A stretch of DNA of 64,000 nucleotides from HGM04593 sp045636545 (GCA_045636545.1 JAZTXR010000095.1:1-64000); one strand, 5' to 3'; positions 8,297-17,915 are shown, counted from the stretch's first letter. Program-made: numbers and translations. The notes: a model not told the origin generated them from the sequence alone.

Positions 8297-9484
8297 ATGA
8301 ATAGAGTCAAAAGAGTGTTCTTCCTATGCCTTTTGAGCCTCTCGTTTATGGCTGCCGCGCGTGCCGGGGTGAGGGTCAGTGTGCTCACCTGTTCGCCGGG
8401 TGACGAGGCTTACTCCCTTTATGGTCACACGGCGTTGCGGTATGTCGACACGGAAAGGGGCATTGATGTGGTGTTCAATTACGGCTGTTTCGATTTCAGC
8501 ACTCCCAACTTCGGTTGGCGTTTCGTGCTTGGCGAGACCGATTATATGGTTGCCTGTCAGGATTATGCGAATTTCCTTCCCGAATATGCGCTGCGTGGTT
8601 CGGCGGTAGTGGAGCAGGTGGTTGACCTTACCGACGAGGAGGCTCGTGAGCTCTTCCGTGGACTACTGCTCAACATAAGACCCGAGAATAGGGTCTACCG
8701 TTACCGCTTCCTCGACAACAACTGCACTACCAAAGTGCGTGACAAATTGCAGGAGGCGCTTGCTGCAGCCGGCAATGTCGTCTACAGGGGGTGGGAGCCG
8801 GCAGCGGCCACTTACCGCGATGCTCTTTCTCTGCCGTCAATGGAGCATCCTTGGTATACGTTCGGAATAAATCTGTTGCTCGGTGCCGGGGTGGATGAAC
8901 CTTTGACCTTGCAGGCTGCACAGTTCCTGCCGCTCGATTATATGAATGCTCTTGATGGAGCATATACCACCGCTGCCGACGGCACGGAGCGAAAGGTAGT
9001 GCGAGAGAGGAACATTCTGCTTGCCGAGAACAAGAAGCCTGCAGTGCGCAGTAATTTCACTCCGTTCAATGCCTCGTTGCTGCTGTTGCTTGCAACGCTT
9101 GTGGCAATGTTGTGCGAGTTGCGTAAACGCAGGACTTATTGGGGGGTGGATGTGTTGCTTATGTCAGTGCAGGGTCTGGCGGGGGCGCTTCTGCTCTTCA
9201 TGGCTCTCTTCTCAGAGCATCCTGCAGTCGATGTCAATTGGCTCATCGTCCTGCTTAATCCGTTGGCGCTTGTGCTCATGCCTGTATATGTCTGCCGCAT
9301 AAGAAAGCACAAGTCTATGAAAATAGCCTGGGTTCAGGTGCTGCTTGTAGCATTGTTCGTGCTTACGGCACTCCTGGGATTGCAGGTGTACCCGGCACCC
9401 ATCTTCTTCTGCGCCATAGCCCTGCTTGTGCGCTCATTGTTCCACATTTACAAGGATAGGATATGCGATTTAAATATTGTTTGA
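8297..9484 (+). CDS. Lnb-like lipoprotein N-acyltransferase family protein (DUF4105)
   Basis: Likely inner-membrane protein with a periplasmic catalytic domain of the DUF4105 / Lnb N-terminal type; family members N-acylate lipoproteins in Bacteroides. From ATG 8297 the product has a signal sequence (MNRVKRVFFLCLLSLSFMAAARA), a domain with SLYGHTALRYVD (His) and FLDNNCTTKVRD (Cys), the probable His/Cys pair, and four C-terminal membrane helices (ASLLLLLATLVAML, LMSVQGLAGALLLFMALF, WLIVLLNPLALVLMPVYV, VQVLLVALFVLTALLGL). The ORF extends upstream to 8231, but that part precedes the -7 box. Its end overlaps the next gene by 22 bp, so the two products are probably made together. Acyltransferase function is inferred from family. 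Confidence 0.75.
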   Translation: MNRVKRVFFLCLLSLSFMAAARAGVRVSVLTCSPGDEAYSLYGHTALRYVDTERGIDVVFNYGCFDFSTPNFGWRFVLGETDYMVACQDYANFLPEYALRGSAVVEQVVDLTDEEARELFRGLLLNIRPENRVYRYRFLDNNCTTKVRDKLQEALAAAGNVVYRGWEPAAATYRDALSLPSMEHPWYTFGINLLLGAGVDEPLTLQAAQFLPLDYMNALDGAYTTAADGTERKVVRERNILLAENKKPAVRSNFTPFNASLLLLLATLVAMLCELRKRRTYWGVDVLLMSVQGLAGALLLFMALFSEHPAVDVNWLIVLLNPLALVLMPVYVCRIRKHKSMKIAWVQVLLVALFVLTALLGLQVYPAPIFFCAIALLVRSLFHIYKDRICDLNIV

Positions 9485-11007
9485 TTGCGTTGCTGTGTTG
9501 CGCTTCGTCACTCTTTGCGCAGCGCTCGAGTACAGCGCCCAAGCTCTATGTCAGCATTGTCGTTGACCAGTTGAGAACCGATTTCCTCTATGAATTCGAG
9601 GATTTGTACTGTGACACGGGTTTCAAGCGCCTGATGTCGGGTGGCAAGGTCTATGAGAATGTCTACTACGCATTTGACAACATTGACAGGGCAACGGCTG
9701 TGGCTACACTCTATACAGGAACAAACCCATACGTCAGTGGCATTGTTGCCGAGCGCTGGCTCGACCGCAAGACACTGCGTGTGGTGAACTGTGTCGAGGA
9801 CAAGGAGTGTAAAGGTGTCTATTCTACCGAGGCCCTTTCACCGGCCTCGCTGAAGTCTATAACCATCACCGATGAGATAAAACGTTCTACACGCGGCAAT
9901 GCCATTGTATGCTCCATTGCCCCCGATGGCGATGCAGCCGTGCTGGCGGGCGGTCATGCGGCCGATGTGGTGCTGTGGAAGAGTAATCTGGCAGGATACT
10001 GGAGCAGTTCGTCCTATTATGGTCTCTATCCCTCATGGGCTGCCGAAATGAACAAGCAGGTGCAAGGCAAGGCGCGCAAGTGGCTTCCGCTGTTCCGCAC
10101 AAGCGAGTATAACAATTTCGGCGAGAAGGCACCGTCGGCATTCTCTTATTCGTTTGACGGTAAAAAGAACATAATTTCATACAAGACAACGGCATGTCTC
10201 AATGACGAGGTGAACGAGATGGCTTTTGCCTTCCTTGAGAACAGCGATATAGGCAAGGACAAGGTACTGGACTGCCTTGCATTGACATACTATGCGGGTA
10301 ATTATGAGGGCGCACCAATGTCACACCGTCCCATTGAAGTACAGGATATATATGCCCGTCTTGACAGGAACCTGGCCGAACTGTTCGCCGAACTCGAAAA
10401 ACGCTATGGTCTTGAGAACGTGGTGGTGTCGCTGGCATCGACAGGTTATGTGGTTGAGAACGGCGACGAGAACAGCAACTACCGTATTCCATCGGGGACC
10501 CTCTATTCCGAGCGTGTGCAGGCACTGCTCAATGTCTACCTGAGTGCAAAGTACGGAAAAGGCGATTATATCGAGGGTGTGTATGGCACGCAACTCTACC
10601 TTGACAACAAGCTGATTGAGAGGATGGGGCTTGACAAGATGAACGTGGTGTCGCAGGCGGTGGAGTTCCTCAAGTCGCTCGATGGAGTGGAGGATGTCTT
10701 TACCATTTACCGCCTTGGCGGTATGTTGAGCCCCGAGCTGCAGTTCGCCAAGAACGGTTATAACCCGGTAGGCTCTGGTGACCTGTGGCTTCGACTTATG
10801 CCGGGATGGAGGCTTGTCGAGGATGAACTGCTTGTCTCACGTCAGCTCTACCGCTCGCCGGTGATGTTCCCGATAATGATTTATGGTGCAGGTGTACAGC
10901 CTTCGGTCGAGGACAAGTTGACACCGGCAAATGTGCTGGCAACAGAAATGGCACGTATCTTGCGTGTGCGTCGTCCCAATGACAACTGCCTCAGGGTGTT
11001 CGAGTGA
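9463..11007 (+). CDS. Secreted alkaline-phosphatase-fold protein with degenerate active site
   Basis: 514 residues with a signal peptide (MRFKYCLIALLCCASSLFAQ). The fold is that of PafA-like phosphatases: VSIVVDQLRTD (metal Asp35), TGTNPYVSGIVAERW, RPIEVQDIYARLDRNLAELF, and GDLWLRLMPGWRL near the C terminus. The ligand positions are changed. Where TADHG is expected the protein reads LASTG (Ser326, Thr327). Where the DxxxH pair precedes the IEVxD helix it reads YYAGNYEGAPMSH. Where DTHVP is expected it reads RSPVMFP. The catalytic Thr region reads DRATAV. Of the expected ligands only Asp35 is obvious, so catalysis is doubtful. It overlaps the Lnb-like gene and is probably its partner. Family databases would likely label it alkaline phosphatase. 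Confidence 0.75.
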   Translation: MRFKYCLIALLCCASSLFAQRSSTAPKLYVSIVVDQLRTDFLYEFEDLYCDTGFKRLMSGGKVYENVYYAFDNIDRATAVATLYTGTNPYVSGIVAERWLDRKTLRVVNCVEDKECKGVYSTEALSPASLKSITITDEIKRSTRGNAIVCSIAPDGDAAVLAGGHAADVVLWKSNLAGYWSSSSYYGLYPSWAAEMNKQVQGKARKWLPLFRTSEYNNFGEKAPSAFSYSFDGKKNIISYKTTACLNDEVNEMAFAFLENSDIGKDKVLDCLALTYYAGNYEGAPMSHRPIEVQDIYARLDRNLAELFAELEKRYGLENVVVSLASTGYVVENGDENSNYRIPSGTLYSERVQALLNVYLSAKYGKGDYIEGVYGTQLYLDNKLIERMGLDKMNVVSQAVEFLKSLDGVEDVFTIYRLGGMLSPELQFAKNGYNPVGSGDLWLRLMPGWRLVEDELLVSRQLYRSPVMFPIMIYGAGVQPSVEDKLTPANVLATEMARILRVRRPNDNCLRVFE

Positions 11008-11020
11008 TTTCCTCGCTTGT

Positions 11021-11067
11021 ATAAACGTCAGCGGTCTGCACCCGGGGTGCAGCCCCCTGACGTTTAT
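11021..11067. terminator. Bidirectional hairpin between convergent genes
   Basis: An 11-bp outer stem (ATAAACGTCAG / CTGACGTTTAT) encloses an 8-bp inner stem (CTGCACCC / GGGTGCAG). It sits between the convergent phosphatase-fold gene and the PG0541-family gene. There is no long T-run, so it would act as a strong hairpin, not a textbook intrinsic terminator. Confidence 0.7.
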
Positions 11068-11082
11068 TGTATCAATGCTCAA

Positions 11083-11376
11083 TCAATAGCACTGCTCTAT
11101 GTTCCATACAAAAGCTCTAAGGCCAAGCATCTCGGCATTCTCGTCGATTTTCTTGAGTGAGGCCAGGAGGTTCTCCACAATTGCATCGTCAACCATAGTT
11201 ATGATGCCCGAATTCATTGATGCCCAAGCGTGTGTGCCGTAGTGTGGTTCACCGGTCTTGCTTCCACGTCCCTGCAACTGCTCGATGAATGAGAAACCGC
11301 GGCAGTTCAGACGGTCGAGAGTGCTGATGACAGCATCCTTGTGCGCCTGGTCAAATGCTATAAATACACCTTTCAT
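11083..11376 (-). CDS. PG0541 family transporter-associated protein
   Basis: A 97-residue protein of the PG0541 family, whose members are encoded beside RND efflux genes in Bacteroidota; the biochemical role is unknown. It starts MKGVFIAFDQAHKDAVISTLDRLNCRGFSF, an alpha/beta pattern reminiscent of PII-like or ACT-like small regulators, and contains GRGSKTGEPHYGTHAW. It follows the pump gene by 64 bp in the same direction. Identification rests on the start and Gly/His motif plus the location. PII-like regulation is a guess from the fold pattern. Confidence 0.8.
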   Translation of the reverse strand: MKGVFIAFDQAHKDAVISTLDRLNCRGFSFIEQLQGRGSKTGEPHYGTHAWASMNSGIITMVDDAIVENLLASLKKIDENAEMLGLRAFVWNIEQCY

Positions 11377-11440
11377 TGTATAATCCTTTATTTGTTCCGT
11401 GGTGGGGTGTTCCCACCACGGATGTTTATGTTGTTATAAA

Positions 11441-14400
11441 TTACTTCTTTGCGTGAATGAGCATCTCCTCATTCTTGTGCTCGTTCCAGTACTTCTCAAG
11501 CTCACGCTGCTCCTTGTGCTTCTTGCGGTTACGCTTGATGCCGTTGCTGCCGAATACACAGTACATCACAGGTGTGTATACCAGTGTCATGATGGTCGAT
11601 ATTGTGAGACCACCGATAACGGCAACACCGAGCGGACGCCACATCTCGGAACCGACACCCTGGCTTGTTGCCAATGGTACCATACCAAGGATGGTGGTGA
11701 GGGTTGTCATGAGAATTGGGCGCAGACGGCTGCGTGCGGCACGCACTGTGGCAGGGATGATACCCAGGCCGCGCTCACGCAACAGCATTGTGTAGTCAAT
11801 GAGCACGATACCGTTCTTAACTACGATACCGATGAGCATGATGGCACCAAGTATTGACATGATGTTCATTGTTGTGCCGGTGAGATAGAGTGCAATCAAT
11901 ACACCGCTCACTGCAAACGGAACGGAGAACATGATAATGAACGGATAGGTGAGTGACTCGAACTGTGCCGCCATCACAATGAACACCAGCAGGATGATAA
12001 GCAATGCAAGAACTCCCATCTCGGCATTTGACTCCAGCTGGTCCTCGTATGAACCTGCAATCTGTATCGAGTAACCGCTTGGAATGCTCATCTCGTCAAC
12101 AATACCCATACCGTATGCGACACCGTCACTGAGTGCAGCACCGGCTGCCAAAACGGCATCGACCTTTACGATACGTTCGCGATCCTTACGCTCGATGGTT
12201 GGAGGCAGTTCGCGCTGAACAACCTTACCCACATCCTTGACGCGTACCTTGGTTCCGTTGTTTGAGTACAGGACAACATTCTCAATGTCGGCAAGGCTTG
12301 TACGGCTTTCGGGCTCGAAACGTACCTTTACGTCGTACTCGTCACCATCTTCACGGAAATATGTTGCAAGAGCACCGTTGTATCTGTTGCGCAGATATGT
12401 AGCGGCAGTGCTGAGGTTAAGACCGTGCATTGCAAGTTTCTCGCGGTCGAAGTCAACCTGATACTCGGGCTGGTAATTGCTGCGGCTTATGTTTACCTGT
12501 GAAATGAGCGGTGACTTCTCAAGATTGCGGGCAAGATTCTTTGCAAGGCTGTCTGTCACTGCAAAGTCGTAACCATAAATCTCGAACGATGCTGTTACCT
12601 GTCCTCCCATGCCGCCTCCACCTGACTGCAGGTTGAAGCGTGCGATTTCAGGGAATCTGTTCTTTATGTCGGCACGCATCTGGTCGCATATTTCAGATAG
12701 TCCAAGAGTACGCTCTGTCAATGGAACGAATGAAAAGTTGAACTTTATGATGTGTGAACCGTTGTCGCTCATTGATGCGAAAGCATTCTCCTCGTCGGCC
12801 TGTCCTACAGTGAAGTTGCAGGCTTTCAAGTCCTTGCCGTAGCGTTCCATCCACAGGTTGGTAAGCTTGAGGGCTATCTCCTCAGCTCTCTCAACACGTG
12901 TTCCGATAGGGAGCTCCAGTGTCGCCGAAGCTCGTGCGCTATCCTGTGATGGGAAGAACTCGCTCTTTATGTGCGGGAAAGTGAACAAGCTGGCAATGAA
13001 TACAGAGAAACAGGCAATAAGCACTGTCCAACGGTGACGTACAGCCCAGTTAATTCGTTTTGCATACCAGTTGTCGAGCTTGTCGAGTGCACGTCCTATC
13101 GGGGTGTAGAAGACCTTGAAGAACTTGCTCTGCTTCTTCTGCAGTTTAAGCATCTGCGAGCACATCATAGGGATAAGCGACAAAGCAGCGATTGTTGATA
13201 CAATCATGATGATACACATCATCCAACCCAATTGCTTGAACAATACACCGGCCATACCGGTAATCATTGTGAGCGGGAAGAACACGGCAAGCATGGTCAA
13301 TGTAGAGGCGATAACCGAAATTGCCACCTCGTTTGTTCCGTGTACGGCAGCACTCTTTGGACTTGAACCGCGCTCAATGTGTGTGGTGATGTTCTCAAGC
13401 ACCACAATGGCATCGTCCACAACGTTACCGATGGCGATACTCAAACAAGAGAGTGAAATGATGTTGAGTGAACCGTCAGATATGAGCAGGTAGATGAATG
13501 ATGCAATAAGTGAGAATGGGATTGTTATACCGATAATCACTGTCGCTCTCCATCGTCCGAGGAAGATGAATACCACAAGCATTACGAATATCAATGCGTA
13601 TGCAATTGTCTCGCCAAGTGCCTTTACGGTCATCTTGATGTTGTCCGATGAGTCCATGATGACACCAATCTCAACATCCGATGGCAGGCGCTTCTGCAGT
13701 TCGGGCAGTCTCTCATATATCGAGTTGATAATCTCCACCGAGTTTCCGCCGGTCTGTTTCTGGATGATAATCATGGCACCGCTCTGGCCGTCAGTGAATG
13801 TCTTCTGTGCACGCTCTTCTGTGCCATCGACAAGGCGGGCAATGTCCTTGAGATAGATGTTTGCGCCATTGTATGAACCAACAACGATGTCCAACATCTC
13901 CTTGGGGCTTTTGAATTCGCCCTCTACGCGCAATGCATAGGTGTTGTTACCTATGTCAAAGTTACCTCCGGGGATGTTTCTGTTCTCGGCACCTATTGCA
14001 GAGCTTACAGCCTCGACTGTGATGTTGTAGGCCTCCATCTTCTCGGGGTTCATGTAGATGTTGATTTCGCGCTTTGGAGCACCCGAGATAGATACTGTAC
14101 CCACACCGTCAATGCGCGCAAGCGGGTTGGCGATGTTGTCGTCAAGAATCTTGTATAGTGCGGGCATGCTCTCGTTGGCTTTGGCCGAGAGCATCATGAT
14201 TGGCATCATGTCGGCCGAGAACTTGAAGATGATAGGGGTGCTGATTTCGTCGGGCAATGCCGATGAAATCATGTCGAGCTTGTCGCGTACATCATTTGTC
14301 AAGTCGTCGATGTCATATCCGTATTCGAATTCAAGTGTAATGATTGAGATGTTCTCGCGTGAATTTGATGTGATGTGCTTGAGGTGTTCCACTGAGTTCA

Positions 14401-14611
14401 GTGTGTTCTCAAGCGGGCGTGTCACGTTGTTCTCAATGTCGGATGCACTCGCGCCGGAGTAGCTTGTGATAACCATCATTGTATTGGTCTCGATATCCGG
14501 CATAAGGTCAATTGGCAGCTTCGAGAATGAGAAGATACCGAATATTACAACCGCAATAAAGCATAGTGCGGTCATAATAGGCCTTTTTACAGCACTTTCA
14601 TATAAACTCAT
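11441..14611 (-). CDS. RND efflux pump inner-membrane permease (AcrB/MexB-like)
   Basis: Proton-driven tripartite exporter subunit. 1056 residues, the normal length, with the HAE1 plan: TM1 at residues about 10-30, a large periplasmic porter half, TM2-6 and the pattern repeated. The proton-relay aspartates of TM4 are visible in GNVVDDAIVVLENI (Asp399, Asp400). FPIMIMFSVPFAVSG-type and GIVVKNGIVLIDYTMLLRERG motifs appear in the second half. It follows the adaptor gene by 23 bp. Substrate is not predictable; drugs, bile acids or lipids are all possible. Confidence 0.93.
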   Translation of the reverse strand: MSLYESAVKRPIMTALCFIAVVIFGIFSFSKLPIDLMPDIETNTMMVITSYSGASASDIENNVTRPLENTLNSVEHLKHITSNSRENISIITLEFEYGYDIDDLTNDVRDKLDMISSALPDEISTPIIFKFSADMMPIMMLSAKANESMPALYKILDDNIANPLARIDGVGTVSISGAPKREINIYMNPEKMEAYNITVEAVSSAIGAENRNIPGGNFDIGNNTYALRVEGEFKSPKEMLDIVVGSYNGANIYLKDIARLVDGTEERAQKTFTDGQSGAMIIIQKQTGGNSVEIINSIYERLPELQKRLPSDVEIGVIMDSSDNIKMTVKALGETIAYALIFVMLVVFIFLGRWRATVIIGITIPFSLIASFIYLLISDGSLNIISLSCLSIAIGNVVDDAIVVLENITTHIERGSSPKSAAVHGTNEVAISVIASTLTMLAVFFPLTMITGMAGVLFKQLGWMMCIIMIVSTIAALSLIPMMCSQMLKLQKKQSKFFKVFYTPIGRALDKLDNWYAKRINWAVRHRWTVLIACFSVFIASLFTFPHIKSEFFPSQDSARASATLELPIGTRVERAEEIALKLTNLWMERYGKDLKACNFTVGQADEENAFASMSDNGSHIIKFNFSFVPLTERTLGLSEICDQMRADIKNRFPEIARFNLQSGGGGMGGQVTASFEIYGYDFAVTDSLAKNLARNLEKSPLISQVNISRSNYQPEYQVDFDREKLAMHGLNLSTAATYLRNRYNGALATYFREDGDEYDVKVRFEPESRTSLADIENVVLYSNNGTKVRVKDVGKVVQRELPPTIERKDRERIVKVDAVLAAGAALSDGVAYGMGIVDEMSIPSGYSIQIAGSYEDQLESNAEMGVLALLIILLVFIVMAAQFESLTYPFIIMFSVPFAVSGVLIALYLTGTTMNIMSILGAIMLIGIVVKNGIVLIDYTMLLRERGLGIIPATVRAARSRLRPILMTTLTTILGMVPLATSQGVGSEMWRPLGVAVIGGLTISTIMTLVYTPVMYCVFGSNGIKRNRKKHKEQRELEKYWNEHKNEEMLIHAKK

Positions 14612-14634
14612 ATTGTCTTGTTTTAATCTGTTCC

Positions 14635-15648
14635 TTAATCAATTACTTCTACTTCAATACCGTTGGCAAGGTTCTCTTTGCCGGCAATGACAACCTTTGA
14701 ACCGGATGCAATTCCTGAAAGAAGCTCATAACGGCTGCCCAATCGACGTCCAAGTTCAACCTTGTTGTTTGTTACTTTGCCGTTTTCGTATGTGTAGACA
14801 TAGTAGTCGCCACTGCCGGCCTGCTTTATTACGGCCTGGTCGGGAACAACCACATGCTCCTTTGTGCCAAAGTTCACTACAACCTTGCCATACATTCCGG
14901 GGCGAATCTTCAAATCCTTGTTTGCCATTGAAATCTCTACAGGGAAGGTGTGTGATGCGGGAGAGATTGTCGGGTAGATGATGTCGATATTGCCCTTGAA
15001 CTCCTTGTCGCCGTATGCTTCGAATGTGAGTGTCACGTCAAGGTCCTTGTCGGTTCTTGCGTAGTATGACTCGCTGACGTTTATCTTCATCTTCACAGGC
15101 GAAATCTGCTCCACGACAAGGATTGCCTGTCCGCCATACATGTCGCCGTCGTCATAGTTGCGTGCTGTGATTACGCCGTCGATGGGGCAGATGAGCATTG
15201 TGTTCTCGGTGCGGCTGTCAAGTGTCTTCTTTGTCACCTCCAACTGTGTCTTTGCATTCTCGTAGTCGGCCTTTGCAATACCACCCACTCTGTAAAGTTC
15301 TTCAATGCGCTCAAAGTCTCTCTTCTGGAACTCATACTGCAAGTGCAGCTTGTCAAGGTCCTTTGCATCGAGCTGTACGAGCTTGTCACCCTTCTTTACA
15401 TTGTCGCCTACCTCAACGAATATCTTTTCGATACGCAACGGCGAGTTGGGGATGATACTGTTTTTTACCTTTGCCTCAACTGTTGTCGCATACTCCTCCA
15501 ACTGTGCTACAGCCTCTGTTGTAACGGTTGCAACCTTTACTTTGGGTTTCTCTACGGTTGTTACGGCGGTAGTAGTCTCCTCTGTCTTTGCACAGGCACA
15601 CAACAGCACTGCTGCGGCCATTGCAATGAATTTCAAATTCTTTTTCAT
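14635..15648 (-). CDS. RND periplasmic adaptor lipoprotein
   Basis: Membrane-fusion protein linking pump and outer-membrane channel. 337 residues. A lipoprotein signal peptide ends LLCAC (Cys19). Lipoyl/barrel-sandwich halves surround a short alpha-hairpin (LDKLHLQYEFQKRDFERIEELYRVGGIAKADYENAKTQLEVTKKTL, about residues 111-156), then beta-barrel and membrane-proximal domains (KIRPGMYGKVVVNFG, VVPDQAVIKQAG). It lies 18 bp after the TolC-like gene in the same operon. Confidence 0.93.
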   Translation of the reverse strand: MKKNLKFIAMAAAVLLCACAKTEETTTAVTTVEKPKVKVATVTTEAVAQLEEYATTVEAKVKNSIIPNSPLRIEKIFVEVGDNVKKGDKLVQLDAKDLDKLHLQYEFQKRDFERIEELYRVGGIAKADYENAKTQLEVTKKTLDSRTENTMLICPIDGVITARNYDDGDMYGGQAILVVEQISPVKMKINVSESYYARTDKDLDVTLTFEAYGDKEFKGNIDIIYPTISPASHTFPVEISMANKDLKIRPGMYGKVVVNFGTKEHVVVPDQAVIKQAGSGDYYVYTYENGKVTNNKVELGRRLGSRYELLSGIASGSKVVIAGKENLANGIEVEVID

Positions 15649-15666
15649 AGGTCTGTATGTTTTTAT

Positions 15667-16998
15667 TTATTCTATTCCAAGTACTTTGTCCAAATCTGAT
15701 TTTGCCACCAGGTAGTCATATATGGTGTTGTTGTATGACAATCTTGTGTTTGTGAGCGACACCTGTGAGTTGGTAAGCTCAAGGATTGTGCCTTTGCCCA
15801 CGTCATAGCGCTTCTGGCTTATCTCGAGGCCCTTCTCGGCAAGCTCCACAGCTGCCTTGTTGCTCTGCAGCTGCTCGGCACTTGCAGTCATGTTGTCAAC
15901 GTAGCTCTGTGCCTGCATGCCAAGCATACGTTCGGTGTTGATTCTTGTCTCGGCAAGCTGCTGCTGCTGAATCTTGTTTGTCTTCAGGCTGGTGAAGTTG
16001 CCGGCCTTGTAGAGTGGGATGCTCAGTGACAGGGTGATTGTTGCAGCATCGCTCCAATTGTATTTGCCAATGTTCCAGTTTGTGTTTGAGATTGACTGGT
16101 ACTGGTAGCTTCCCACAAGAGCAAGTGTGGGCTGGAACGATGTATTCAACATCTTGTACTGCTTGTGAAGAAGTTCGCCCTGCATGTCAATCTGCTTCAA
16201 CGATGAGTTGTTGCTGAGGTCGATGTCGGTTTTCAGTGCGTTTGCCATCTCGCTCTCATAGTTCTTGAGATTGTCGGCAACGACAAATTTCACGTCTGCG
16301 GTGATTCCCATGAGCACCTTCAGCTGCAGCTGTGCAAGCTCGACACCGTTCTTGCCGCTTACTACCGATGGCCATGCATTGTTCTTCTGCACCTCGGCGC
16401 TGATTTTGTCATACTCGCTCACGCGACCCTGCTCGTACATCTTGTTCACGATATCGAAGTTTGCCTTTGCAAGCTCGTAGTTCTCGTTGAGCACCTCGTA
16501 TGAATCCTGTGCAAGCATCAGCTGGTAGTATGCCTTTGTCACCTGGTTTATGAGGTCGAGCTTTGAACCGCGGCTCTTTTCAAGTGCAAGTTGCAGGTCG
16601 CTCTTGGAGAGGCTCATAGCCTTGTACACAGCGGGGGCGTAGAGCGGTATGGCAACCTGCAAGCCTGCATTCCAGGTGTTCGAGTCATCCTTACCCATCT
16701 TTATCTCCATAGTCTGGCCTCCCATGTCCATTTTCATTGAGCCGACCTGAATGTTGTACTGGATTGCGGCGTCAAGTGTTGCCTGTGGCAAAAGGTTCTG
16801 CCAGGCCTCGGTCTTTGCAATCTGCTTCAGTTCAATGTCTTTCTCGGCGACCCTCATTGTAGGGTTGTCGCTCAATGCAAGCTCAATAGCCTTGTCGAGC
16901 GTAATCTGCATTGTTGGAGTGTTCTCCTGTGCAATTGCTGTCAGTTTGAAAAATGTCAGCAATGCAACAACTGTCATTAATCGCATCTTCATCTTCAT
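15667..16998 (-). CDS. TolC-family outer-membrane efflux protein
   Basis: Outer-membrane channel of the RND system. 443 residues with a signal peptide (VVALLTFFKLTAIAQ) and two TolC repeats: TLDKAIELALSDNPTMRVAEKDIELKQIAKTEAW at the start of the first, and the coiled segment SDLQLALEKSRG...AYYQLMLAQDSYEVLNENYELAKANFDIV, with the matching region QQQLAETRINTERM...VELAEKGLEISQKRYDVGKGTILELTNSQVSL in the second. It starts 2 bp after the TetR stop. The C terminus ends DLDKVLGIE. Confidence 0.92.
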   Translation of the reverse strand: MKMKMRLMTVVALLTFFKLTAIAQENTPTMQITLDKAIELALSDNPTMRVAEKDIELKQIAKTEAWQNLLPQATLDAAIQYNIQVGSMKMDMGGQTMEIKMGKDDSNTWNAGLQVAIPLYAPAVYKAMSLSKSDLQLALEKSRGSKLDLINQVTKAYYQLMLAQDSYEVLNENYELAKANFDIVNKMYEQGRVSEYDKISAEVQKNNAWPSVVSGKNGVELAQLQLKVLMGITADVKFVVADNLKNYESEMANALKTDIDLSNNSSLKQIDMQGELLHKQYKMLNTSFQPTLALVGSYQYQSISNTNWNIGKYNWSDAATITLSLSIPLYKAGNFTSLKTNKIQQQQLAETRINTERMLGMQAQSYVDNMTASAEQLQSNKAAVELAEKGLEISQKRYDVGKGTILELTNSQVSLTNTRLSYNNTIYDYLVAKSDLDKVLGIE

Positions 16999-17000
16999 AA

Positions 17001-17648
17001 CTATTCAATTATTGTTTCGTTTCTGTTAAGGTAATCTTCTATAATCTGCTGTCCCCTGGGGGTGGATATTCCTCTCAAGTAAAAGAGGAAGAGCTTGCGC
17101 CCCAGTTCGTCCAGTGTGTATTTGCTCAGTTCTGTGTGCCCTGTCTGCAGCTTTACCTCAAGGATTGTGGTAAGGTCTCGTTTCAGGATAAATGTCAGAA
17201 TCTCAAAGTCGGCATCCTCGCGGAAAAGTCCCTGTTGCCTGCCCATCTCCATCCAGGCCGTGAACTTCTTGGCATTCTGTTTCTCCTTGTTCTGCTTTTC
17301 CTTGCATATTTCGGGGTATTTCCCAAGTTCTGAGAAGAATTTGTTGTTGACCTTCTTCAGCAGTTCAAAGTGCAGGTTGAAGAGCTTAAGGATTATTTCA
17401 AGGATATGTGATGAGTTGCGGATTATCTCCTTTCCCCTTTCCCGCATCTTCTCGTGCTGGAAGTTGAGAACCTCGTGCAACAGCTGTTCCTTGTCATTGA
17501 AAAGCTCATAAATAGTGCGCTTTGATATTGACAGCCCTGCAGCAATGTCATCCATCTTCACGTCCTTTATACCGCGCTCAATGAACAGCAAGTGCGCTGT
17601 TTCAACAATAAGGTTCTGTATATCTTTTTTGGGGTTGCTCTCCTTCAC
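17001..17648 (-). CDS. TetR/AcrR-family transcriptional regulator
   Basis: First gene of the efflux operon and likely its repressor. 215 residues. The N-terminal HTH lies at about residues 10-60 (IVETAHLLFIERGIKDVKMDDIAAGLSISKRTIYELFNDKEQLL, the classic TetR recognition helix ending TIYELFNDKE). The remainder is helical and ligand-binding-like. A TAAATTTG -7 box lies 27 bp upstream. Operator not resolved. Autoregulation is inferred from position. Confidence 0.92.
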   Translation of the reverse strand: MKESNPKKDIQNLIVETAHLLFIERGIKDVKMDDIAAGLSISKRTIYELFNDKEQLLHEVLNFQHEKMRERGKEIIRNSSHILEIILKLFNLHFELLKKVNNKFFSELGKYPEICKEKQNKEKQNAKKFTAWMEMGRQQGLFREDADFEILTFILKRDLTTILEVKLQTGHTELSKYTLDELGRKLFLFYLRGISTPRGQQIIEDYLNRNETIIE

Positions 17649-17674
17649 GCTTTTGTCCTAATTTATTTTGGTTG

Positions 17675-17682
17675 CAAATTTA
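17675..17682 (-). promoter_or_regulatory. -7 box of the efflux operon promoter
   Basis: The minus strand reads TAAATTTG, a TAnnTTTG match 27 bp upstream of the TetR start. Flanking sequence is A/T-rich and a clear -33 box is not found. Confidence 0.5.
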
Positions 17683-17915
17683 CTATGAAAACTTTATACG
17701 GATAAAAAGTTTTCGCATTTAATTGCGGAAAATTTTCAATATTTAACGTTTGGGTAAATTTGTTGCGGAAATACGCTGTGATTATGGAAAACTTGCTTGT
17801 GAAAAAGACTTTAAGTGTGTTTTAGAATAGTTTCCAATACAGACCATTGTGGAGGGTTTGTTGTTAATTGCGGATTTTTTTCAATAATTGCTTTGTGGGT
17901 ACGATTATTGGGTAT
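17683..17915. other. AT-rich intergenic stretch with no recognised feature
   Basis: A 233-bp A/T-rich spacer between the efflux operon promoter and the long palindrome. No ORF with family similarity, tRNA or promoter match stands out on either strand. Confidence 0.5.
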
